DNA of 49,662 nucleotides from CAYUIV01 sp964444925 (GTDB taxonomy: Bacteria > Pseudomonadota > Gammaproteobacteria > Diplorickettsiales > Diplorickettsiaceae): positions 1 through 49,662 of the forward strand of contig CAYUIV010000006.1 of assembly GCA_964444925.1 (NCBI GenBank), read 5' to 3'. The notes beneath the pieces are model-generated. The model saw nothing but the letters and a program-made list of their open reading frames with translations, was not told the origin of the DNA and ran no database searches. Every line of letters begins with the position of its first letter. Position 1 is the first letter of the stretch. Both the position numbers and the translations under genes were made by a program. Shown here piece after piece: positions 37,896 through 45,940 of the stretch.

Positions 37896-38417
37896 TTATT
37901 CATTCGCTAAGGTTTGACGTTGTCGCCATAGCCACCATAACCCTAGTATGCCTACCCATTTGAAAAAAGTTACCAGTGTCATTTCTAACCAATTGAAGCG
38001 GTGTGCAACTACTAAAAAAACTAAACTATCAATGGGTGCACTGATGCCTGCCGATAATAAAAGTCTTTTTGAAATAGGACGACGCGTCAAGGTATAAACG
38101 AGCCAATCAATAGATTCGGCGACAATAAATGCACTCATACTGGCAAAAGCAATACTCGGATGAGCAAAATAGTAACTCATACTGGCACCAATAATCATTG
38201 CCAAACTAACAAAATGACCTATTTCTTGCTGTGCAAAATCACGTAAAATATAAAGCACGCCACATGCCCAATCCATAGGAGAAAATTCAGCATGATACGC
38301 TTGAATGAGAGGAACTTTTGCAAATAATGTATTGATTAACACAATACAATTGATGTAAGCCACAGTACTTTTGTAGCGCAAAAGAAAATGGATTAAATAT
38401 TTAAAATCAAACATCAT
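37896..38417 (-). CDS. VUT-family transporter (queuosine precursor transporter-like)
   Basis: 173 residues with five or six hydrophobic helices. The VUT/YhhQ family pattern is visible in AFIVAESIDWLVYTLTRR and the following SAGISAPIDSLVFL. YhhQ imports preQ0/preQ1 or queuine-type bases for tRNA queuosine. This protein is shorter than E. coli YhhQ (221) and lacks some of its N-terminus, and substrates in this family vary, so no symbol is given. An intracellular bacterium could use it to take queuosine precursors from the host. It converges on the unknown 790-residue gene with an 8-nt gap and sits between ankyrin genes. Confidence 0.72.
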   Translation of the reverse strand: MMFDFKYLIHFLLRYKSTVAYINCIVLINTLFAKVPLIQAYHAEFSPMDWACGVLYILRDFAQQEIGHFVSLAMIIGASMSYYFAHPSIAFASMSAFIVAESIDWLVYTLTRRPISKRLLLSAGISAPIDSLVFLVVAHRFNWLEMTLVTFFKWVGILGLWWLWRQRQTLANE

Positions 38418-38569
38418 TTTTAATCTTTGATAAGATTGTATATCTACTCAACGCCGTATGATGCGCTAAGTAAATTCAACTAGATATATTAAAACATGAT
38501 ATGGTACAGCGATCTTTTTTGTATACCTATCACACGATTACATCATAATATCTTCATGCGTTGTACTGT

Positions 38570-40060
38570 TTAGTTTGAACGATAGGCGCTTCTTCCTGTT
38601 TTTGGAGAGAGAATGGCAAAAGAAGAAATATCAGGTGCCGACTCAAGTAACTGATTTGCAATAGTAATGTGAATCTCATGGGGGATAGAAACCGTTTTAC
38701 TGAGCTCTAGTTGCGCTTTCTTGTCGTAAATCACATCCACAAAATAACGTTCTCCCTGCGGTAATTTAAAAAAACTTTCCATTTGATTAAGAAGAAGACC
38801 ACTATTTGGAGTCCAAACTTGATGTGCATTCTTTAGATTATTTTGTACTACTGTTCTTACTTGTATCGCACCGTTTAATAAAACGCAGTCCCTGATGAAC
38901 ACTCGCAATAATCTTTCAATTAAATTAACGTCTTGGGGTTTAGATCGTATAGCAACTAATTTCTGATATTGTGTTTTAAGTTCTTTTTCAAGTTTTTCTA
39001 TATGTGATGTTGAAAACATTCCACCCGGTAACACAAATTCTCGCTCACATAATAAAGCCAATGTTTTTGAAAAAAGAGTTGTTTTTTCACTTGTTATACC
39101 TTTTAATAAGTCAGATAAAAAATCTTCTGTCGTGCCAATTTGTTTGTATTTTTCGATGAAGTCTTCTAAATGATCTTTGCAATACTGCTCGAAAAGATTT
39201 CTAATAGTCTCTTCAGATAGATGTATATTACTGGGATGTAGCGCTGTCAGTAAGGCAGGAAGCGCTTCCTCTGATACAAAAGACGATTGACTATAAGCTT
39301 GTATTAAGAGCTCAAGTACCGTGTAACATTCCCTATTCGAGACAGTGGGATTAGCTCCTTGTTTTAATAAATAAGCTATATTCTTGAAACTACCACAGCG
39401 CACAGCACGTATCAAAGGCGTTTCACCATGCTTATCTTTTGCATTAATATCGACGTTAAATTGAGAAGTGTGCAGTAGTAATTCCAAAATGCTAGGACGA
39501 TTTTTTGCAATGAATTCATTATATTTTTCTACTCGAGCAAATAAAGCGTGGAGTGTATTTCCTCCGCTATCATCAGTTAAAGTAGGGTCAGCGCCATATC
39601 TAAGGAGTAATTCCACAAGCTTAAGATAGCCTTGTTTCACCACCTTCATTAAGGCAGTATAGTCATTGAACGCATGACGTGTATTGACATCAAGACCCTT
39701 TTGCAATAGTAACTCTGTTATTTGTAAAACCTCTTGCTCATACTCCCCTTCGCATAGATCTACCGTATCCTCTTGCTCCTCAATCCAAAACAAAGCGGCC
39801 AACGCATTGTCTCCCGACGCTGTTAAAACGTTGGGATCTGCTCCTTGTGCTAAGAGCCACTGTGTTAAACTGACATTTATTTTATGGATCGCAAGGAGTA
39901 ACGGGGTATTGTCCTCATCATCTTTTACATCAATGGAGATACCTGTGGATAAAAAATATTCCACGGCCTGTTGATCACCTGCACGGACTGCGGCATGAAT
40001 CGTTGGATAAGAAGTTACCGTGCTTTTTGTTTCATGTGACGTAGTATCATGCACTGTCAT
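38570..40060 (-). CDS. Ankyrin-repeat protein with C-terminal F-box-like motif, paralog of 31403
   Basis: 496 residues, with a GAGG ribosome binding site 4 nt before the ATG. It aligns end to end with the product of 31403-32893: SYPTIHAAVRAGDQQAVEYF at the start, FFKLPQGERYFVDVIYDKKA and ISSFAILSPKTGRS at the end. About six ankyrin repeats lie at residues 16-260 (EDNTPLLLAIHKI; GNTLHALFARV; KHGETPLIRAVRCG). The F-box-like core reads VSIPHEIHITIANQLL. There is no signal peptide. The two paralogs face opposite ways and flank the frameshifted ankyrin gene and the unknown gene, so the block grew by duplication and rearrangement. A role as a secreted effector is inferred. Confidence 0.87.
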   Translation of the reverse strand: MTVHDTTSHETKSTVTSYPTIHAAVRAGDQQAVEYFLSTGISIDVKDDEDNTPLLLAIHKINVSLTQWLLAQGADPNVLTASGDNALAALFWIEEQEDTVDLCEGEYEQEVLQITELLLQKGLDVNTRHAFNDYTALMKVVKQGYLKLVELLLRYGADPTLTDDSGGNTLHALFARVEKYNEFIAKNRPSILELLLHTSQFNVDINAKDKHGETPLIRAVRCGSFKNIAYLLKQGANPTVSNRECYTVLELLIQAYSQSSFVSEEALPALLTALHPSNIHLSEETIRNLFEQYCKDHLEDFIEKYKQIGTTEDFLSDLLKGITSEKTTLFSKTLALLCEREFVLPGGMFSTSHIEKLEKELKTQYQKLVAIRSKPQDVNLIERLLRVFIRDCVLLNGAIQVRTVVQNNLKNAHQVWTPNSGLLLNQMESFFKLPQGERYFVDVIYDKKAQLELSKTVSIPHEIHITIANQLLESAPDISSFAILSPKTGRSAYRSN

Positions 40061-40353
40061 TTACCTCAAATGGATTTTGAAAATAGGTACTATACTTCTA
40101 TCTACTACAATAAGCAATAACGTTTTTTCTTTACTTCTGTTGCGCGAAAAAGCTATTGTATAAATTAAAAATAATGCTTAGCATTTTGCACTTATGAGTG
40201 ACTTAGCTTTTGAGAATAAAAAGGTCACCTATGTTTCACAAAAATCGATGTATACTAAGACCCTACAATACAATGAATGTGATTCAGTTGTATGCATGCA
40301 TATTCTTCAAATAAGACACACAGACCAATACATCAAGTTTCATCAAATCATTT

Positions 40354-42852
40354 ATGATCGGTAACTATAATCCCACAATTATTGAAGCGCAGGTTCAAGC
40401 ATTCTGGACAGAGAATAATTATTTCGTCGTCGAAAACACCGATATTAAAGAAAAATTCTATTGTCTATGTGCGTTTCCTTACCCTAGTGGAAAATTACAC
40501 ATGGGCCATGTACGTAATTATGTGTTAGGCGATGTCAGTGCACGCTTTCAACGAATGCAGGGGAAAAACGTTTTGCATCCAATGGGCTGGGATGCGTTTG
40601 GACTGCCTGCTGAGAACGCAGCACTGGATAGAAAAACGCATCCTGCAAAATGGACTTACCAAAATATTGCAAACATGCGAAAGCAACTTCAACAGCTTGG
40701 TTTGAGCTACGACTGGACAAAAGAGCTGGCAACATGTGATCCAAATTATTATCGCTGGGAACAATGGTTTTTTTTGAAGTTACTGAGTAAAGGACTGGCG
40801 TATCGTAAATGCAGTGCAGTAAACTGGGATCCAGTAGACCAAACTATTCTTGCCAATGAACAAGTCATTCAAGGTCGGGGGTGGCGCTCAGGCGCACGCG
40901 TTGAACGTCGTTCTATTTCTCAATGGTTTTTAAAAATTAGTGACTATACAGAAGAGTTACTCAACGATTTAGATACACTGACCTTGTGGCCGGAATCTGT
41001 TAAAACAATGCAGCGTAATTGGATTGGTCGATCGGAAGGGTTAACAATTCGATTTACAACTGACCATACTACCTACACAGAACTTGAAATTTTTACGACG
41101 CGTGCTGACACCTTGATGGGTGCAACGTATCTTGCAATTGCCCCTGAACATCCAATGGCGGTACTGATAGCTCAAGAAAATTCTTCAATTAATGCTTTTA
41201 TTGCCACTTGTCAAACCCTTCCTTTAGCCGAATCAGAGATGACACACCATTCAAAAGAAGGGATTAATACAAGATACACTGCGCTACACCCTATCAGTGG
41301 CGAGCGCTTACCTATTTGGATAGCTAACTTTATCTCTGCAGACTATGGCACTGGTGCTGTCATGGCCGTACCTGCACACGATGTTAGAGATTTTGAATTC
41401 GCACAGCAATATCAGCTTCCTATTAAACCAGTTATACAGTCGACTGACACCCAAAAAAAAATGATATTACCTAATATCCATCAGGGTATTTTAATCAATT
41501 CGGATCCGTTTACAGGACTTACATCTTCCATGGCTCAGCAACGTATTGCACATTATCTGATTCAAAAAGGGAAAGGAGCTTCTAAAACTCACTATCGCTT
41601 AAGAGATTGGGGTATTTCAAGACAGCGCTACTGGGGAACACCTATTCCTATTATTTATTGTAAAATGTGCGGCACGGTACCTGTCCCTGAAAAAGATTTA
41701 CCCGTCATTTTACCTGAAGTCGTCTCTTTTCAAGCAAGCCATACATTATTAAAGCAAACTAAAACGTTTTATGAGACCACTTGTCCTAGATGCCATCAAA
41801 GTGCCCACCGTGAAACCGATACCTTTGATACATTTGTAGAATCTTCCTGGTATTTTGCACGATTTATTACACCCAATGCCACACAGATGATAGAACCTGT
41901 CGCAGCATGCAAATGGTTACCTGTGGATCAATATATTGGAGGCGTTGAGCACGCTGTTTTACATCTTTTGTATGCTCGGTTCTTTTATAAATTAATGAGT
42001 GATCTGAACTTATTTGCGAACAATTCAAATCCATCAAAAGAGCCATTTAAGAAACTATTGACACAAGGTATGGTATTAAAAGATGGTATAAAAATGTCAA
42101 AATCAAAAGGGAATACTGTAGATCCGCATCGACTTATTGAAAGATATGGCGCAGATACTGTGCGTTTATTCATTTTATTTGCCGCGCCTTTAGAACAGTC
42201 ATTAGAATGGTCTGATAGTGGTGTCATCGGTGCGCATCGCTTTTTGAAACGTTTATGGCACTTCGTTGATCAATATCTTCAATTGAAAATAAATGTATCA
42301 GAAAACAATACTGATAGTGATTTTAACGCAGCACAACAAAAAATACGTGGACAGCTACATCAATTGTTACAACGCGCAACAGAAGATTATATCTGTCATC
42401 GATTTAATACTGTTATCTCTAATGCGATGATTTTGCTCAACACATTACATGCCATAATCCGTCAAGAGGTATTAGATGTATCATGGCAACGTGTCGTACA
42501 AGAAGGACTTGAAATTTTACTATATTTACTATCGCCTATCGTACCTCATATTACACATACTCTATGGAAATCCCTAGGAAAAGAAATCACGTTATTATAT
42601 ACGAAATGGCCAACCGTAGATAAAACAGCACTTAATCATTTGCAAGAAATAGTCATTGTTCAAATAAACGGTAAACGTAAAACAACTTTTTCCTTTGAAA
42701 GAAAAATGTCTTTTGAAAAAATGAAAGCATTCATACTACAATCAACGGTGATTCAGGATCACATCACAGGGCATATCATCAAAATAATTGAGGTTCCTTC
42801 AAAGCAAAACCATGCACGGCTTATTAATATTGTGACGAAAAAGATTCAATAG
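40354..42852 (+). CDS. leuS: Leucyl-tRNA synthetase
   Basis: 832 residues; E. coli LeuRS has 860. It is a class I synthetase with HMGH at 49-52 and KMSKS at 580-584. The CP1 editing domain (about 220-400) contains TTRADTLMGATYLAIAPEHP and GTGAVMAVPAHD, including the conserved aspartate that stops transfer of correct Leu-tRNA. A zinc-type CP1 insert has CKMCG and CPRCH. The C-terminal anticodon-binding domain is complete. Its end overlaps the convergent holA gene by 29 nt. Confidence 0.98.
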   Translation: MIGNYNPTIIEAQVQAFWTENNYFVVENTDIKEKFYCLCAFPYPSGKLHMGHVRNYVLGDVSARFQRMQGKNVLHPMGWDAFGLPAENAALDRKTHPAKWTYQNIANMRKQLQQLGLSYDWTKELATCDPNYYRWEQWFFLKLLSKGLAYRKCSAVNWDPVDQTILANEQVIQGRGWRSGARVERRSISQWFLKISDYTEELLNDLDTLTLWPESVKTMQRNWIGRSEGLTIRFTTDHTTYTELEIFTTRADTLMGATYLAIAPEHPMAVLIAQENSSINAFIATCQTLPLAESEMTHHSKEGINTRYTALHPISGERLPIWIANFISADYGTGAVMAVPAHDVRDFEFAQQYQLPIKPVIQSTDTQKKMILPNIHQGILINSDPFTGLTSSMAQQRIAHYLIQKGKGASKTHYRLRDWGISRQRYWGTPIPIIYCKMCGTVPVPEKDLPVILPEVVSFQASHTLLKQTKTFYETTCPRCHQSAHRETDTFDTFVESSWYFARFITPNATQMIEPVAACKWLPVDQYIGGVEHAVLHLLYARFFYKLMSDLNLFANNSNPSKEPFKKLLTQGMVLKDGIKMSKSKGNTVDPHRLIERYGADTVRLFILFAAPLEQSLEWSDSGVIGAHRFLKRLWHFVDQYLQLKINVSENNTDSDFNAAQQKIRGQLHQLLQRATEDYICHRFNTVISNAMILLNTLHAIIRQEVLDVSWQRVVQEGLEILLYLLSPIVPHITHTLWKSLGKEITLLYTKWPTVDKTALNHLQEIVIVQINGKRKTTFSFERKMSFEKMKAFILQSTVIQDHITGHIIKIIEVPSKQNHARLINIVTKKIQ

Positions 42853-43912
42853 ATAGAGTAAGACAAGGTTTTTCTGCTTCTTTAGAAAAACATGCAAGAT
42901 TTAGCACTAGTTTTTCTAAGGCTTGCCAACTATCCCCTGGTACTGCACCTTTTATCATTTGTTCTGTTTGATAGATGAATTGGAAAAAATTCTTTAAAGT
43001 GGTTGCAGAACAAGATGGCAACACTTTTTGAAAATAAGCTTGCTGCATTTTCCAAACACGGTACTTTTTAAAAGCTTCATTTAATAACATGCCATTTCTG
43101 GTTGCATAGTATAGGCAAGATAACAAACGTAAAAGCCGTACTAGATAAGCTAATATGAGCATTGTAGGTGCATTCTTTACACGTAGATGATTTAAGATAC
43201 GCCAACAACGCTCTGCTTTTTCTACCATAATGGCATCAACTAGTGCATGAATTTCAAATGTTGCATCATCTGCAACAATTAATTTAAGCTGTTTTAAATT
43301 AAGTAGCGTGGGTGTCTCTTTTGTATAAACAAGACGTAATTTTTGAATTATCTGCTCTATTGCAATAAAGTTATTTTCTACGGCGCGAGAAAGATAAAGT
43401 AAAGCTTTTTCATCCAAATGTAATTTAATTGCTGCTAAACGCGTTGCAAGCCAATGTGGAAATTGCGCTGTATTTGGTTTTCTAAGTGAAATAAATGTGC
43501 CTTTTTTTAACAATTGTTGAAACCAATGTGTACGGTAAGTCGCTAAAGGTATATTGAGGCAACTGACAAGGCAAATAGAACGGACCGTTTGATGATTGAT
43601 CTGGATTTCATCTAAAAATTTTTCCAGTGCTTCTTTAACAGAAAGTGTAAAAGATTGATTCCATCTTAAATCAATCAGTAAATGATGATCAAACAGTGAA
43701 GGTGAGTGCAAAGCACGTATTTGCTCCCAGTCAACGTGAGAGTGAATATCCCAAACCTGATTTTGAAAAGTATGTTCTTTTCTTATTCTCTGTTTAACGA
43801 TCGTCCGTGTTTGCTCTGTTAAAAAATTGTCGTGGCTATAAATGATATAGCATGTATCTAGCACACGTTCTTCTAGATAACGTGTTAAATTCTCAGGCGT
43901 ATCAAATAGCAC
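42824..43912 (-). CDS. holA: DNA polymerase III delta subunit
   Basis: 362 residues; E. coli HolA has 343. It is the clamp-loader subunit that opens the beta sliding clamp. The order of blocks fits HolA: DTCYIIYSHDNFLTEQTRTIV near the N-terminus, ATRLAAIKLHLDEKALLYLSRAVENNF in the middle, and the helical collar at the C-terminus (LAYLVRLLRLLSCLY; WKMQQAYFQKVL). It starts at GTG 2 nt after the bamD stop, so it is co-transcribed with bamD. Its 3' end overlaps leuS antisense by 29 nt. Confidence 0.88.
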   Translation of the reverse strand: MLFDTPENLTRYLEERVLDTCYIIYSHDNFLTEQTRTIVKQRIRKEHTFQNQVWDIHSHVDWEQIRALHSPSLFDHHLLIDLRWNQSFTLSVKEALEKFLDEIQINHQTVRSICLVSCLNIPLATYRTHWFQQLLKKGTFISLRKPNTAQFPHWLATRLAAIKLHLDEKALLYLSRAVENNFIAIEQIIQKLRLVYTKETPTLLNLKQLKLIVADDATFEIHALVDAIMVEKAERCWRILNHLRVKNAPTMLILAYLVRLLRLLSCLYYATRNGMLLNEAFKKYRVWKMQQAYFQKVLPSCSATTLKNFFQFIYQTEQMIKGAVPGDSWQALEKLVLNLACFSKEAEKPCLTLSIESFSSQY

Positions 43913-43914
43913 GC

Positions 43915-44649
43915 TTAAATATCGTTGATAACTTCTTTTACCATTTTAACAAGCGTCTTTGCTTTTTTTGCTGCGGGTGTTTTTGGATAATCTTGCATCA
44001 CTGCAGTCGCACGTTTCATCGCTGCAAGATAAGCACGTTTTTTATAATTGAAATTGGCAATATGATATTCATAATTTGCACGTTGATTGATGATTTTATC
44101 GAGTTTTTTATGAATTTTTCTGACATACTTGCCTGATGAAAAACGCTTTAGAAAAACATAACATTCGTTCATGGGTAAATGTATGTTTGTCCTGTCGCGC
44201 TCTGAAGGATCTTGATTAAAAAATTTCCAAAAAGAGGATTTACTGAGATAATGATGTAACAATATTTTTATCTTAAGATACCAAATTTCTTCTAAATACT
44301 GACTTTTTGGGTATAAAAGCATAAATTTGTCGGCTATACGCGTCACTTTTTCTAGCACATTTTCATCGATATCTTTCATATCATAATAACATTGCATCAA
44401 ACGTAATTGTGAGATTTCTGCATACTCATTGGAAGGGTGTAGACTATTTAAAACAATGTACGTACGGATTGCTTCGTGATGATTATCTATCTTTCTTTCT
44501 TCTTCTGCTTTTTGATAAATAGCTTTTGCAGACCAGTGTTTCACTTCTGAAAGTGCTTGATCGTGCTCTTGAAAAATCTTGGAATGATCACAAGCAGTGA
44601 AAAAAAGACTAGAAATTAGTACGATGAAAAAGTGCTGCAGTCGTATCAT
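43915..44649 (-). CDS. bamD: BamD, outer-membrane assembly lipoprotein
   Basis: 244 residues, the family's usual length. The lipoprotein signal ends in FFTAC, with lipidated Cys20. TPR-like repeats follow (YQKAEEERKIDNHHEAIRTY; YPKSQYLEEIWYLKIKILL; RAYLAAMKRATAVMQDYP). BamD is the essential partner of BamA in inserting beta-barrel proteins into the outer membrane. It is divergent from rluD, the same arrangement as in E. coli and many gammaproteobacteria. The 250-nt gap to rluD should hold both promoters; I found no clear consensus. Confidence 0.93.
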   Translation of the reverse strand: MIRLQHFFIVLISSLFFTACDHSKIFQEHDQALSEVKHWSAKAIYQKAEEERKIDNHHEAIRTYIVLNSLHPSNEYAEISQLRLMQCYYDMKDIDENVLEKVTRIADKFMLLYPKSQYLEEIWYLKIKILLHHYLSKSSFWKFFNQDPSERDRTNIHLPMNECYVFLKRFSSGKYVRKIHKKLDKIINQRANYEYHIANFNYKKRAYLAAMKRATAVMQDYPKTPAAKKAKTLVKMVKEVINDI

Positions 44650-44899
44650 AAAACTGTTTTGTGCTCAGTAATTTACTGTGAAAAAATGTATGCAATTAAA
44701 AGTGGGTTGCTGCCAATACTAGCATAATCTGTATTAGTGCAAAACATTTTTTCGGCGTGTCATTGTATTTCAAATAAGAAACTGATCAAATAAACGTTTT
44801 TTATCATTGAAGCATGAGTCAACTGACTATTTAAGAATAAAAAATCTGCGAATAGACTCGTGTTATCTGATGTTGTGACTATGACATACATTAAACATT

Positions 44900-45886
44900 A
44901 TGAAACCATTTGAGACATCTCAACAGTTAAAAGAAATCATTCCCCTTTCACTCGCAGGGAAAAGATTAGATGTAACACTTGTACAACTTTTTCCCATGTA
45001 TTCTCGGACACAGTTACAAAAACTAATTCAACAACATTGTGTGCAAATTGATCATCAATGGATGAGTCAACCCAATTTTAAAGTTCGGAGAAATCAGTGT
45101 ATTACATTAACGATCAAGGCAGCATCTTCTGATACGACATGGATTCCTAAAGCAATACCCCTTGATCTTATCTATGAAGATGCAGCACTATTAGTAGTGA
45201 ACAAACCAGCAGGGCTTGTGACACATCCTGCGCCAGGTCATCTTAATCATACCTTAGTCAATGCATTACTTCATTATCTTCCTTCCTTAGCGCAATTACC
45301 AAGAGCAGGTATTATTCACCGATTGGATCGAGATACCTCGGGATTATTACTTGTCCCTAAAACACTAACAAGTTATGCTTACTGTGTACAGCAACTAGCA
45401 CAGCGTAAGATACAGCGTATTTATCTTGCAATTGTTCAAGGTTTTGTCATCTCAGGTGGTCATGTTGATTTACCAATTGGTCGTCATTTGATCTATCGAC
45501 AGCAACAAGCAATTAACTTACGCAATGGTAAGCCAGCAGTAACACATTATAGAATTAAAGAAAGATTTTCGCGCCATACATTATTAAAAGTCACACTTGA
45601 AACAGGGCGTACGCATCAAATTCGGGTACATATGGCACATATCTCGCATGCACTTGTGGGCGACCCTGTGTATAAAAACAATATGCGCCATACTCGAAAA
45701 AGTGTTGCCATAAACCCTACGCCGCTTAGTCAGCAGTTGAAAAGCGCACTACAGAAGTTTACGAGACAAGCTTTGCATGCTCATCAACTTGGTATTTATC
45801 ATCCATTAACACAGCAATTTCAACAGTGGACAGCTCCTATACCAAGCGATATGCAACATTTATTAGAGGTACTGCGCGCAGATTAA
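44900..45886 (+). CDS. rluD: 23S rRNA pseudouridine synthase RluD
   Basis: 328 residues; E. coli RluD has 326. It makes pseudouridines 1911, 1915 and 1917 in helix 69 of 23S rRNA during 50S assembly. An N-terminal S4 domain (LDVTLVQLFPMYSRTQLQKLI) precedes the catalytic domain with HRLDRDTSGLLL (catalytic Asp143) and GRTHQIRVHM. RluC-like enzymes have the same layout, but the divergent position beside bamD favours RluD. Confidence 0.92.
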   Translation: MKPFETSQQLKEIIPLSLAGKRLDVTLVQLFPMYSRTQLQKLIQQHCVQIDHQWMSQPNFKVRRNQCITLTIKAASSDTTWIPKAIPLDLIYEDAALLVVNKPAGLVTHPAPGHLNHTLVNALLHYLPSLAQLPRAGIIHRLDRDTSGLLLVPKTLTSYAYCVQQLAQRKIQRIYLAIVQGFVISGGHVDLPIGRHLIYRQQQAINLRNGKPAVTHYRIKERFSRHTLLKVTLETGRTHQIRVHMAHISHALVGDPVYKNNMRHTRKSVAINPTPLSQQLKSALQKFTRQALHAHQLGIYHPLTQQFQQWTAPIPSDMQHLLEVLRAD

Positions 45887-45940
45887 ATTATTGATGTTTG
45901 ATATTTTCATTGAATTTATTGCAATCTTTAATATCACTAC

